NCBI GenBank assembly: GCA_963784065.1
Contig: CAWAQA010000010.1
Location: forward strand, 62,001-126,000
From: CAWAQA01 sp963784065
Lineage (GTDB): Bacteria; Acidobacteriota; Vicinamibacteria; Vicinamibacterales; UBA2999
DNA length: 64,000 bases
Direction of reading: 5' to 3'
The translations under genes and the position numbers were made by a program. Numbering within the stretch: the stretch's first letter is position 1; each line of letters begins with the position of its first letter. The notes under the pieces were generated by a model, which was not told the origin of the DNA, did no database searches, and worked only from the letters and a program-made list of their open reading frames with translations. Of this stretch, positions 27,730 to 36,045 are shown piece after piece.

Positions 27730-28158
27730 CTATTCTCCAGTTAACGAGTCAACGGCGGCGCGTGGCGAGCGGTCGGCATGCTAGCTGAAATTACCGGCCC
27801 ATACAAGGCGAGCAGGGCAGGGCTGGGAGGGGGCGGAGGACGCAGGAGGGATACAACACAGAGGACGCAGGGGAGCAGAGAGCGCAGAGGTTGGAAACGC
27901 ACGAGGCTGGAAACACACGAAGTCTCATTCCGGTCCGTGACAGGTCGTTCGACGGGCGCCCGGAGGGCGGGTCCGCGTGCGACGGCCCCGCATGAACAAG
28001 CCGAGGTCCGTCGAACGACACGCCTCTGCGTCCTCCGCTCCTCTGCGCCCTCTGCGTTGATTCCCTCTCCGCGGCGCCGCCCGCCGCCACCGCTGACTTG
28101 ACAAGCACGATGGCCGGCTATACAAGTCGCAGACGCACCACACAGGAGGAGGGACCTG
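27730..28158. other. 429-bp divergent region with long imperfect inverted repeat and promoter candidate
   Basis: ACACAGAGGACGCAGGGGAGC with GAGAGCGCAGAGG (27857-27890) and its approximate reverse complement CCTCTGCGTCCTCCGCTCCTC (28022-28042) with CTCTGCGCCCTCTGCG lie about 150 bp apart. The rest shows no gene. TTGACA at 28098-28103 with TACAAG after 17 nt (or TATACA after 15) lies 20-25 bp before the RBS of the 28159 gene. Confidence 0.5.
28098..28126 (+). promoter_or_regulatory. Candidate sigma-70 promoter for the 28159-31290 gene run
   Basis: TTGACA at 28098-28103, then CTATACAAG in the -10 region with spacing 15-17 nt depending on register. AGGAGGAGGG at 28143-28152 follows. Confidence 0.45.
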
Positions 28159-29049
28159 TTGCAGCGCTTTGTGAGAAGCCTCCCGGTCGCCGTACTCCTT
28201 TTCCTGATCAACGCCTCCCCGCACGCGCAGGTGGATCTCACCGGCCTGTGGCGGCCGTTGGCCCGTAACGAAGATGGCAGCGGGATGGACGGAGACTATG
28301 CCGGGCTCCCGCTCAATGCGGCGGGCCGGTGGCGGGCGCAGAGCTGGTCGCCGGAGAACTTCGAAGTCCCCGAATGGGTGTGCCGGCCGCACGCGTGGGA
28401 CTTCTCCGTGGAAGCCACAGCCTCGCAGCTCCGTTTCTGGGCCGACATCGACGATCCCACCCAGGACGTCGTCGCGCTGCATGGACGTCTCTCGATGCGC
28501 GAACAGCAGGCGACGATCTGGATGGACGGCCGGCCGCGCCCGCCCGACTACGCCCGCCACACGTGGAGCGGTTTCTCGACCGGGGAATGGGACGGCCCCA
28601 CGCTCGTGCAGACCGCCACGCACTTGAAGGAAGCGTACATACGCCGCTGGGGACCGATGCGAAGCGATCAGGCGACGGTGCGCATCCGCTGGAAGCGCAT
28701 CGGAGACTATCTGCGATCGACCGTCGTCATTTACGACCCTGTGTACCTGGATGCCCCCTACATCCGGACGTCGCTGTTCTGGGTTCAGGATCCAAACCTC
28801 GTGATGCCTCCGTATCCCTGCGAAGAGGCCACCGAAACCGTGGTCGAGCGAGGCACGGCGCCGCACTACCTCCCGGGAAAGAACCTCCTGCCCGCGCAGG
28901 ATCCCAACGTCACCGATCGGTTCGGCACGCCGTACGAAGCGCGGCTTGGCGGCGCCGAGACGATGTATCCCGAGTACATCGCCAAGATGAAGTCGTTCCC
29001 GCGTCCGGCGGTCACCGCGCCGGCGGGGCCCGCGGTGCGCCAGCCATGA
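28159..29049 (+). CDS. Secreted protein of a DUF6152-associated family (THLKxxYIRRxG type)
   Basis: 296 residues. TTG 28159 is taken as start because AGGAGG lies 9 nt upstream; GTG 28171 is an alternative. Signal peptide, VDLTGLWRPLARNEDG, then CRPHAWDFS, GEWDGPTLVQTATHLKEAYIRRWG, TVRIRWKRIGDYL, DPVYLDAPYIRTSLFWVQDP and CEEATETV. A second protein here (30504-31290) shares VTTTRMRAGYLRRNG and DPQYLTQPYL. Function unknown, exported. Its TGA overlaps the ATG of the MBL-like gene (ATGA), so the two are translationally coupled. Confidence 0.7.
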   Translation: MQRFVRSLPVAVLLFLINASPHAQVDLTGLWRPLARNEDGSGMDGDYAGLPLNAAGRWRAQSWSPENFEVPEWVCRPHAWDFSVEATASQLRFWADIDDPTQDVVALHGRLSMREQQATIWMDGRPRPPDYARHTWSGFSTGEWDGPTLVQTATHLKEAYIRRWGPMRSDQATVRIRWKRIGDYLRSTVVIYDPVYLDAPYIRTSLFWVQDPNLVMPPYPCEEATETVVERGTAPHYLPGKNLLPAQDPNVTDRFGTPYEARLGGAETMYPEYIAKMKSFPRPAVTAPAGPAVRQP

Positions 29050-30080
29050 GCGCCCGGCAGAACGGATCGATGGCGGCGCGGCACACCATCGTCTGGATGC
29101 TGGCTGCCGCAGGTATTGGCGTGCTCGGCTCGGTCGATCGTGTCTCCACGCAGAACGCCTGGGCCTGGAAGCCGGCGATTCCGATCGGCAACGACGGCCA
29201 GGTCCACGTCCTGCCGGTACGCGGCAACGTCTACATGCTCGTCGGGGCGGGCGGCAACATCACGGTGCAGGCAGGAGAGGAAGGCGTCCTGCTGGTCGAT
29301 ACGGGCCTGGCGCCAATGAGCGACAAGGTGCTCGCGGCCGTCCGAACGATCTCCCACCGGCCGATCCGGTACATCGTCAACACGAACGAACGCGAAGAGC
29401 ACACCGGCGGCAACGAAGCGATCGCGGCAGCGGGGCAGACGATCCCGTTCCGGCTCACCAACCCGTCTCACGTGCAGGGGACGATTGGGAGCAACCGCGC
29501 GTCGGTGATCTCGTTTCTCACCGTCTTCCACCGGATGTCGGCGCCGACCGGGCAGGTGGCGCCGCGAGCGGAGGCAGCGTGGCCGGACAACACGTACTCG
29601 ACGCCGCAGAAGAAGCTCTTCTTCAACGACGAACCGGTGCTGATCATGCACCAGCCCTCGAATACGGACGGCAACAGCATCGTGCACTTCCGTCTCGCTG
29701 ACGTCGTGAGCACGGGGGACCTCGTGGACCTCACCGGCTATCCCGTCATCGACGTCAAGGCCGGCGGGAGTATTCAAGCTACGGTCGAGAGCCTGAACCG
29801 CCTGATCGACCTCACCGTGCCCGGCAGGAGCTCCGAAGGCGGCACGCTGGTCATCCCCGGTCACGGACGGCTGGCCGATCAGCCCGACGTCGTGTACTAC
29901 CAGCAGATGGTGGCGATCGTGCGCGATCGAATCAAGGACATGATGGCGCGCCGCATGACGTTGGAGCAGGTGAAGGCGGCGAGGCCCACCCGCGATTACG
30001 ACTCGCGCTACGGCAGGGATACGGGCCCCTGGACCACGGACATGTTCGTCGAGGCGGCGTATCTCAGCCTCGGCAAGTAG
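29046..30080 (+). CDS. Secreted MBL-fold protein with degenerate metal site
   Basis: 344 residues. Start overlaps the previous stop by 4 bp (ATGA). Signal or anchor ~11-36. MBL-fold framework is clear: GNVYMLVGAGGNITVQAGEEG, VLLVDTGLAPMSDKVL, RPIRYIVNT and PGHGRL. The normal H-x-H-x-D-H is replaced by N114-E-R116-E-E118-H119 (NTNEREEHTGG); later ligand-like positions are kept (MHQPSNTDGNSIVHF, IPGHGRL). It may bind one metal, a different metal, or be non-catalytic. Middle gene of a four-gene run with 28159, DUF6152 copy 3 and 30504. Confidence 0.8.
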   Translation: MSARQNGSMAARHTIVWMLAAAGIGVLGSVDRVSTQNAWAWKPAIPIGNDGQVHVLPVRGNVYMLVGAGGNITVQAGEEGVLLVDTGLAPMSDKVLAAVRTISHRPIRYIVNTNEREEHTGGNEAIAAAGQTIPFRLTNPSHVQGTIGSNRASVISFLTVFHRMSAPTGQVAPRAEAAWPDNTYSTPQKKLFFNDEPVLIMHQPSNTDGNSIVHFRLADVVSTGDLVDLTGYPVIDVKAGGSIQATVESLNRLIDLTVPGRSSEGGTLVIPGHGRLADQPDVVYYQQMVAIVRDRIKDMMARRMTLEQVKAARPTRDYDSRYGRDTGPWTTDMFVEAAYLSLGK

Positions 30081-30098
30081 GCGAAAAGGAGCGGCCTC

Positions 30099-30495
30099 AT
30101 GAAACGCCCGGCGCTGTTGCTCCTCGCGGCCCTCGTCGTACTCGGCGCCGCCAGCGCGGGTGTTCGCACACCATTCGTTCACGGCCGCGTACGACCCGGG
30201 CAAACGGGTGGAGATCGAAGGCATCGTGAGGGAGTTCGTCTGGCGCAATCCTCATTCGTTCGTACGGATCGAGGTCACGACCGCTGCCGGCATGACCGAA
30301 ACCTGGAATCTCGAGTGGGGCTCGATCTCCCAGCTGTCGGCGGCGAAGTTTCCCGTGACGCGAACGACGCTCCGCGCCGGCGATCGCATCGTCGCCGCCG
30401 GCGAACCGTCGCGCGACCCCGAGGTCAAGCGAATCCGCATCTTCAGCGTGTCGCGGCCGATTGATGGATGGCAGTGGGAGGGCGTCGTTGACTAG
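30099..30495 (+). CDS. DUF6152 family secreted protein (copy 3), signal peptide split by a frameshift
   Basis: ATG 30099 (RBS AAAAGGAG) gives the signal MKRPALLLLAALVVLGAASA; the frame then shifts near 30157 and continues FAHHSFTAAYDPGKRVEIEG, VREFVWRNPHSFVRIEV and ETWNLEWGSISQLSAAKF to 30495. About 131 residues after repair. The family core is complete once joined. Stop is 8 bp before the next gene. Confidence 0.8.
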
Positions 30496-30503
30496 GCGAT
30501 CCC

Positions 30504-31290
30504 ATGCCGCTGGCGCTGGCGCTCGTCGCTGGTCTGGCCTCGGCCTCGCTCGCCCACGCGCAAGGGCAGGGACGCGCGGGCGGCGCCGGTCCGGCGCGGA
30601 GCGCCCGCGCCGCGGCCGCGCAGGATCTCACCGGCTACTGGGTGTCGGTGGTGGCCGAACACTGGCACCTGCGCATGCTGGTGCCGCCCCGCGGTGAGTT
30701 TTCGATGCTGCCCCTGAACGCCGAGGCACGCCGCATCGCCAACACCTGGGACCCTGCGAAGGAAGTCGCCGGCGGCGAGCCGTGCAAGTCGGTACGGAGC
30801 CGCGGCCATCATGCGTGTGCCCGGCCGCCTCCACATCCACTGGGCGGACGACAACACCCTGCAGATGGACATCGATTCGGGCACGCAGACACGCCTCTTC
30901 CGGTTCGGCGCGGCCGCGGCCGCGAGCCAGTCGCCGCAGTGGCAGGGCTACTCGGCGGCGGTGTGGGAGCCGACGGGCCGTGACGGGGCGGAACGGTCGG
31001 CGCACCTGAAGGTGACGACGACGCGGATGCGTGCGGGGTACCTGCGCAGGAACGGCGTGCCCTACAGCGAGAACGCGATGCTGCAGGAGTACTCCGATCG
31101 CTTCACCGAACCCAACGGCGACGAGTGGCTCGTCGTGGACAGCATCCTCACGGATCCGCAATACCTCACACAGCCCTACCTTACGAGCACGGCGTTCAGG
31201 AAGATCCCGGATCGATCGGGATGGATCCCACGCCCTGCCGGGCCGATCAGGCTCGCTGACCCCTGCCCGCGTTGTCAGTTCCGATCGTAG
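30504..31290 (+). CDS. Secreted DUF6152-associated protein (pair D), frameshifted
   Basis: ~261 residues. ATG 30504 starts a signal peptide (LVAGLASASLAHAQ), followed by a Gly/Ala/Arg-rich linker and QDLTGYWVSVVAEHWHLRM. The frame shifts near 30790 (one extra base after CAAGTCG) into AIMRVPGRLHIHWADDNTLQ, LKVTTTRMRAGYLRRNGVPY, EYSDRFTEPNGDEWLVVDSI, DPQYLTQPYL and the cysteine end DPCPRCQFRS. Relative of 28159-29049. Function unknown. Confidence 0.75.
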
Positions 31291-31600
31291 GGGCCGGCTC
31301 TAGTAGTTCCGATCGAGGTGCCGGCTTTAGCCGGCCCAGTTCACGGAGGTCACCGGATGATGTTGGCCTGGCAGTTCCGGGCCGGCTAGAGCCGGCCCCT
31401 ACGACGGCCGATGGCGGTGGCGTCGCGGCTCGAGGACCTGTGGCTTCCGGCTTCAGCCGGCCCAGGCCACGGAGGTCACGGAGGTTACCGGATGATGTTC
31501 GCCTGGCAGTTCCGGGCCGGCTGAGCCGGCCCCTACGACGGGCCGATGGCGGTGGCGTCGCGGCTCGAGGACCTCGTGGCTTCCGGCTTCAGCCGGAAGA
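31283..31600. repeat. Palindromic repeats and a ~120-bp direct duplication
   Basis: Several GGGGCCGGCT units occur from 31288. Two near-identical segments, ~31343-31458 and ~31478-31596, each run CACGGAGGTNACCGGATGATGTT, CCTGGCAGTTCCGGGCCGGCT, GGCCCCTACGACG, GGCGGTGGCGTCGCGGCTCG and GTGGCTTCCGGCTTCAGCCGG. They are a tandem duplication of a compound repeat unit. No gene lies in 31291-31770. Confidence 0.85.
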
Positions 31601-31641
31601 TCCACGCTCTCGCCGTCCGACGGCCGCCAGTTGGCGGCTCC

Positions 31642-31716
31642 GGGTGCCACGCGCCGGGCACCAACAAACCACGGTATACGCAAGGGTGGCTTGTTGGTGC
31701 CCGGCGCGTGGCACCC
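31642..31716. repeat. 31-bp stem hairpin
   Basis: GGGTGCCACGCGCCGGGCAC... at 31642-31672 pairs with 31686-31716 with a single mismatch around a 13-nt loop. It lies 55 bp past the convergent stop of the MBL gene (31771) and the stop at 31290 is 350 bp away. It could terminate transcription from both sides; its length and perfection exceed a normal terminator. Confidence 0.85.
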
Positions 31717-31770
31717 GGGGTCGGCCTGTAAACAGGCCGACCGTCGGACGGCCTCCGTGTTCTCCGTGGC

Positions 31771-33282
31771 CTAATTCGTCTGCGGGCCGAAGATCTTCGT
31801 GAACTCGTCCCACGTGGCCACGCGACCGTGGATCGACGCGATTTGCGCGACGTCCAGCTTCAGCCGCGTGACGGCGTCACGGAACGTCCGGTTGCTGGCA
31901 TTCACCGTCGGCGACGGCGCGCCCGGGGCGGGCGGCGTGAACAAATCCCCCTCCACCACGATCTTTTCCTTCGGCAGATAGGCGATCAGCATGTTCTGGT
32001 TGTGCGCCAGACCGGGCACGGCGTAAACCTCCAGCACCCGCGTGCCATCGCTCAGTGCGTAGCGCTCGTTCAACGTTTCGAACACCGGCGCCCTCGGCGT
32101 CAGCGACAGCCGGTCGGGCTGCAGCGTCCGTGGCGCGGGGGAGAAGACGACCCTCTCGTAGAAATCGCGATTGCGCTCGTGCGTGATGATCGTCGCGCCC
32201 TCGGCCACGAAGGTGCGGATTCCGCCGAGATGGTCGAAGTGGTGATGCGTGTTCACCAGGTACCGAATAGGTTTGCCGGGCACGAGCCTGTGCACCTCGT
32301 CGATGACAAGGATCGATCGCTGCTCGTTGGTCGGCGCCTCGACGACGGCCACGTAATCCCGGAACTCGACCGCGACGCTGTTGGCCCCGGCGCCGCCGAC
32401 GTACCACACGCCCTCCGCCATCTTCTGCGATGCCGCCTTGCCCGGCGCCGGCGCGGCCGCCTGTTTGACGTTGTCGGGAACGTTGATGGCCACAGAGGGG
32501 TTCACCTTGACGTCCTTCACCGTGAGCTGGAAGGAATTGTGGCCTTCATCCAGCCGCTGGTCTCCCTGGTGCGTATGGATGTCGCCGGGAAACTTCACCC
32601 CGCTGAAATCCTTGTACTGCGTGTAGCGGATCTCGTACAGCATGTCGCCGAGGACGGGATTGGCGATCCACGTCTGCACGTACTCGACCAGGTTCTGATC
32701 GTTGATCGCGCCGCTCACCTTGTACTTGCCGAGCGCCGTGAACGAGACAACGGTCACCCTGCGGCCGGGCGCTCCCGGCAGCTGACTCGTACGCGTGTAG
32801 GACGTCGGGTTGGCGCCGGGCGCGAGGGCCGCCTTGAGGAACCCGTGCGGGGTCAACAGGATGTCGAGTTGTCGTCCCTCCGCGGCCGCCGGCGCGGGAT
32901 TCGCCGTCGTGCCCTGCACGTTCCAGGCGGCATTGCCGCTGACGGCGGCGTGCTGCTGCTGCTCGCCCTGGAGCGGCGTGCCGCCGCCGCCCTGCGCGGG
33001 ATAATTGCCCTGCCGGCGCGTGAGCTGCTCCCTCGACGCCCGGTTGTCGTAGTCGATGGTCCTCGTGTAGCTGGTCACCTCGAAGTGCGGCCAATCGGTT
33101 CCGGGCGCGAAGCTCTGGCCGACGGCCGCGTTCATGCCCGTTCCCGAAATCTCGATCGTCTTGATCGTGTCGGCGCCCATGGTCTTTGCGGCCGCCTGCA
33201 GGACGGCCCTGGCGTCCTGCGCCGCCGGCGCGACGGTCATCAGGGCCAGAACGGCGATGAGAGCGAAAATTCTTCTTGCCAC
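31771..33282 (-). CDS. Secreted MBL-fold metallo-hydrolase with N-terminal lipoprotein-like domain (third paralogue)
   Basis: ~503 residues. GTG 33282 (GAGGTGG just upstream) starts VARRIFALIAVLALMTVAPA; GTG 33309 would add nine non-signal residues. N-terminal domain has the YTQYKDFSGVKFPGDIHTH signature; MBL domain has NTHHHFDHLGG (H-x-H-x-D-H), GLAHNQNM and ASIHGRV. Close in length and layout to 2455-4044: both have the series LTPHGxLKAALxPGANP and VQTWxxNPVxGDxxxE. Intact. A CTCCGTGTTCTCCGTGG repeat abuts its stop codon. Confidence 0.85.
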   Translation of the reverse strand: MARRIFALIAVLALMTVAPAAQDARAVLQAAAKTMGADTIKTIEISGTGMNAAVGQSFAPGTDWPHFEVTSYTRTIDYDNRASREQLTRRQGNYPAQGGGGTPLQGEQQQHAAVSGNAAWNVQGTTANPAPAAAEGRQLDILLTPHGFLKAALAPGANPTSYTRTSQLPGAPGRRVTVVSFTALGKYKVSGAINDQNLVEYVQTWIANPVLGDMLYEIRYTQYKDFSGVKFPGDIHTHQGDQRLDEGHNSFQLTVKDVKVNPSVAINVPDNVKQAAAPAPGKAASQKMAEGVWYVGGAGANSVAVEFRDYVAVVEAPTNEQRSILVIDEVHRLVPGKPIRYLVNTHHHFDHLGGIRTFVAEGATIITHERNRDFYERVVFSPAPRTLQPDRLSLTPRAPVFETLNERYALSDGTRVLEVYAVPGLAHNQNMLIAYLPKEKIVVEGDLFTPPAPGAPSPTVNASNRTFRDAVTRLKLDVAQIASIHGRVATWDEFTKIFGPQTN

Positions 33283-33484
33283 ATTCCACCTCACGTCTGA
33301 AGAAGCCACGAAACGTTCGGCGTGTCCGCGGTCGAATGAAAGAGGGGTCCTGCCGATTGCGATGATTCCCTGGGATGCGGGCGGATCTTACTGCACAGTG
33401 GCGCTCGATGGCGGCCTTACCTGGAGCGCGGATGTGCTACCGTCCGCCGGGTGAAATGACCCGGCAACCGCCTGCCTTCGGTTG

Positions 33485-33514
33485 TTGTCCTCGAGGCACG
33501 AACAGGCCGATAAT
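33485..33514 (+). promoter_or_regulatory. Candidate promoter for the 33544-35963 gene run
   Basis: TTGTCC at 33485-33490, 18-nt spacer and GATAAT at 33509-33514, with GAAGAGGAGC (33524-33533) and ATG 33544 following. The rest of 33283-33484 shows nothing else. Confidence 0.4.
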
Positions 33515-33543
33515 CTCGCGTCGGTGAAGAGGAGCTCCACGAC

Positions 33544-34465
33544 ATGCGAACTGGCATACGACGCACGTTGATTGCAATTGCCGTCGTCGCGGTCATTGCC
33601 GTGCTGTGGACGCAGATACCGCCGACCTCGAGTCAGAGCGAGTCCTATCAGGCGCCACGCACCGCGGCCGGGACGCCGGACATCAGCGGCGTCTGGCAGG
33701 TCCTCAACACGGCCAACTACGACATTCAGGCCCATCCAGCTCGACCGGCATTGGCGCTCATCCCAGCGCCGCCGCCGGCCGGCGCCCCGGGCCTGGTGAA
33801 GGCCGCCGCGACCGACCTTCCGGCGCTGCCGGTGCGGAGCCTCGGCGCCGTCGGCGGGGTTCCGGCTGGCGAAGGCGTGGTGGAGGGCAACGAGATTCCA
33901 TACCAGCCGTGGGCCGCCGCGATGAAGAAGGAGAACGCCGAGCACTGGCTGGAGCGCGATCCGGAAATCAAGTGCTTCATGCCCGGCGTGCCTCGCGCCA
34001 CCTACATGCCGTACCCGTTTCAGATCCTCCAGGGCACGGACAAGATTCTGATGGCCTACGAGTTTGCCGGGACGACGCGCACGATCCACATGGATACCGT
34101 GGGCAACAGTCCGAGCTCCGACGTGGATGGGCTGGTCGCGCGGCCGCTGGGAGGGCGAGACGCTCGTCGTCGACAGCACCGATTTCAACGATCAGACATG
34201 GTTCGACAGAGCGGGCAACTTCCACAGCGACGCCTTGCACGTCGTCGAGCGCTATACTCCGGTCAGTCCGTATCACCTCATGTACGAAGTCACCATCGAA
34301 GACCCGAAGGTGTTCACGCGGCCGTGGAAGATGCGGATGCCCCTCTACCGGCACTTCGATCAGGACAAGCAGATCCGGGAATACAAGTGCGTCGAGTTCG
34401 TCGAACAGTTGATGTACGGGAACCTCGGCGTCACCGATCCCGCGACCGGACGCGTGAACAACTGA
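33544..34465 (+). CDS. Secreted WEGETLVVD-family protein, frameshifted
   Basis: ~306 residues. AGAGGAGC precedes ATG 33544. Signal anchor (IAIAVVAVIAVLW), TAAGTPDISGVWQVLNTANYD, KCFMPGVPRATYMPYPFQI, TIHMDTVGNSPSSDVDG; a base gained near 34135 shifts the frame to SRGRWEGETLVVDSTDFNDQ, LHVVERYTPVSPYHLMYEV, EDPKVFTRPWKMRMPLYR and EYKCVEF. Same family as 25406 and 34478. 12 bp before the next family member, so two relatives lie in tandem ahead of a DUF6152 gene. Confidence 0.75.
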
Positions 34466-34477
34466 GGGAGCGATACG

Positions 34478-35533
34478 ATGAGACATCGTTATCTCGCGGT
34501 CGCAGGCGTGCTGGCAGCGACCAGCGTCATCGCGCTGATGGCCTGCGAATCTGCTCCAGAGCAGAACCCGGCAGAGACGAGCACGTCGGAGGACGGTCCC
34601 TGGACGCTGGCTCGCACGGCGTGGGGCGATCCTGATTTCCAGGGCGTCTGGAGATACGAAGCGGCGGTTCCGCTCGAGCGGCCGGCTCAGTTCGAGGGCC
34701 GCGAGTTCCTGACCGACGAAGAAGTCGCGCAGCGGCAGGCCACCGAAGAAGACCAGGGCGCGAAACGGCTTGCCGGCGCCGAAGGGGTCGAGGTGGGCCG
34801 CCGCCCCGTTTCCGAATCACCGATTCGCGGGAACGAGTACAACAGCTTCTGGCAGGACCACGGACGGCCGCGGAAGGTCTACAAGCAGACCTCGCTGATC
34901 GTGGATCCGCGCGACGGAAAGATTCCCTACACCCCGGACGCCAGGAAAGCGGAGGCACGCACGGCAGCCCGGTACGGAATCGGACCGTTCGAGTCCTACC
35001 TGGATCCTGATACCGGCGAACGCTGCCTGACCGACGGCGTCACGGGAATGATGTGGCAGGGTCCCAACGGCGGCCACAACCGGATCGTGCAGAGCCCCGG
35101 CTACGTGACGATTCTTCACGAGGAATATCGCGACCGCCGCATCATCCCGGTCGATGGTCGTCCGCACGGAAACGTCCGCCAGTGGTTCGGCGACTCCGTA
35201 GGCCATTGGGAGGGCGAAACGCTCGTCGTCGACACGACGAACTTCATCGACAGGACGACCTACGAGTGGGCGAGTGTCTGGACGCGGCCGTCGGAGACGC
35301 TGCACCTGGTCGAACGGTTCACCCGGGTCAATGCCGACACGATGGACTACAGGATCACGATCGAAGACCCGAAGACGTTTGCGCAACCCTGGACGGCCGT
35401 CATTCCCATCTCGAGGCTTGCCGACGACACGCAGATTTACGAGTACGCGTGTCACGAGGGCAACTACGCCATGCCGAATCTCCTCAGCGGCGCGCGCAGC
35501 GACGCGGCGAAGAAGAAGGCATCGGCACGGTGA
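34478..35533 (+). CDS. WEGETLVVDT-family lipoprotein (pair C)
   Basis: 351 residues, intact. Lipoprotein signal ending LMAC at ~23. WGDPDFQGVW, a charged 40-residue block (LTDEEVAQRQATEEDQG), PYTPDARKAEARTAARYG, ERCLTDGVTGMMWQGPNGG, VTILHEEYRDRRIIPVDGRPH, GHWEGETLVVDTTNFIDRT, LHLVERFTRVNADTMDYRIT, EDPKTFAQPWTAVIPISRL and YEYACHEGNYAM. Same family as the neighbouring gene but membrane-anchored. Followed at 10 bp by DUF6152 copy 4. Function unknown. Confidence 0.8.
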   Translation: MRHRYLAVAGVLAATSVIALMACESAPEQNPAETSTSEDGPWTLARTAWGDPDFQGVWRYEAAVPLERPAQFEGREFLTDEEVAQRQATEEDQGAKRLAGAEGVEVGRRPVSESPIRGNEYNSFWQDHGRPRKVYKQTSLIVDPRDGKIPYTPDARKAEARTAARYGIGPFESYLDPDTGERCLTDGVTGMMWQGPNGGHNRIVQSPGYVTILHEEYRDRRIIPVDGRPHGNVRQWFGDSVGHWEGETLVVDTTNFIDRTTYEWASVWTRPSETLHLVERFTRVNADTMDYRITIEDPKTFAQPWTAVIPISRLADDTQIYEYACHEGNYAMPNLLSGARSDAAKKKASAR

Positions 35534-35543
35534 GGTAGCTGCT

Positions 35544-35963
35544 ATGCGCACGGACCTGATCTCTCTGCTCGCCGGTCTGGCCCTCCTGTCCGCCGTCGTG
35601 GCGCCGGTCTCGGCGCATCACGCGTTTGCGGCCGAGTTCGACGAAAACAAGCCGATCCAACTGCGGGGCACGGTCGCCAAGATGGAATGGATCAACCCGC
35701 ACACCTGGATTCACATCGACGTGAAGAAGCCGAACGGCGCGGTGGAGCGCTGGATGATCGAAGGCGGTCCGCCCAACGCGCTGTACAGGCGGGGATTCAC
35801 GAAGGACTCGCTGCCGGTCGGAATAGAGATTGTCGTCGCCGGGTTTCAGGCCCGGGACGGGTCGATGAAGGGTAACGGGCGGGATCTGACTTTCGCTGAC
35901 GGCCGCAAGCTGTTCCTCGGTTCGTCGGGCACCGGCGCGCCCCGCGACGGCCCCGGTCGATAG
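35544..35963 (+). CDS. DUF6152 family secreted protein (copy 4)
   Basis: 139 residues. ATG 35544 is preceded by GTGAGGTAGCTGCT. Signal peptide then AHHAFAAEFDENKPIQLRG, VAKMEWINPHTWIHIDVKK and RWMIEGGPPNALYRRGF: a complete family pattern. Third gene of the 33544-35963 run. Confidence 0.85.
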   Translation: MRTDLISLLAGLALLSAVVAPVSAHHAFAAEFDENKPIQLRGTVAKMEWINPHTWIHIDVKKPNGAVERWMIEGGPPNALYRRGFTKDSLPVGIEIVVAGFQARDGSMKGNGRDLTFADGRKLFLGSSGTGAPRDGPGR

Positions 35964-36045
35964 CTAGCGAGCTGCGTTTATGTGCCTTGTGAACTTGACT
36001 CAAAACCAAGGATTCGAGGCGGTCAAGACGTCTCGCGGCAGATGC

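Noticed and set aside
28866..30248. 460-codon minus-strand frame over the MBL-like gene
   Set aside because: No signal or domain; the plus strand has an ATGA-coupled gene with recognisable fold.
31453..31813. Small ORFs giving GARRVAPG peptides on both strands
   Set aside because: They are the two sides of the 31-bp hairpin and cannot both be coding; no RBS.
31828..33300. 490-codon plus-strand frame opposite the third MBL gene
   Set aside because: Runs of Arg/Val/Asp typical of an antisense frame; the minus-strand gene carries all metal-site motifs.
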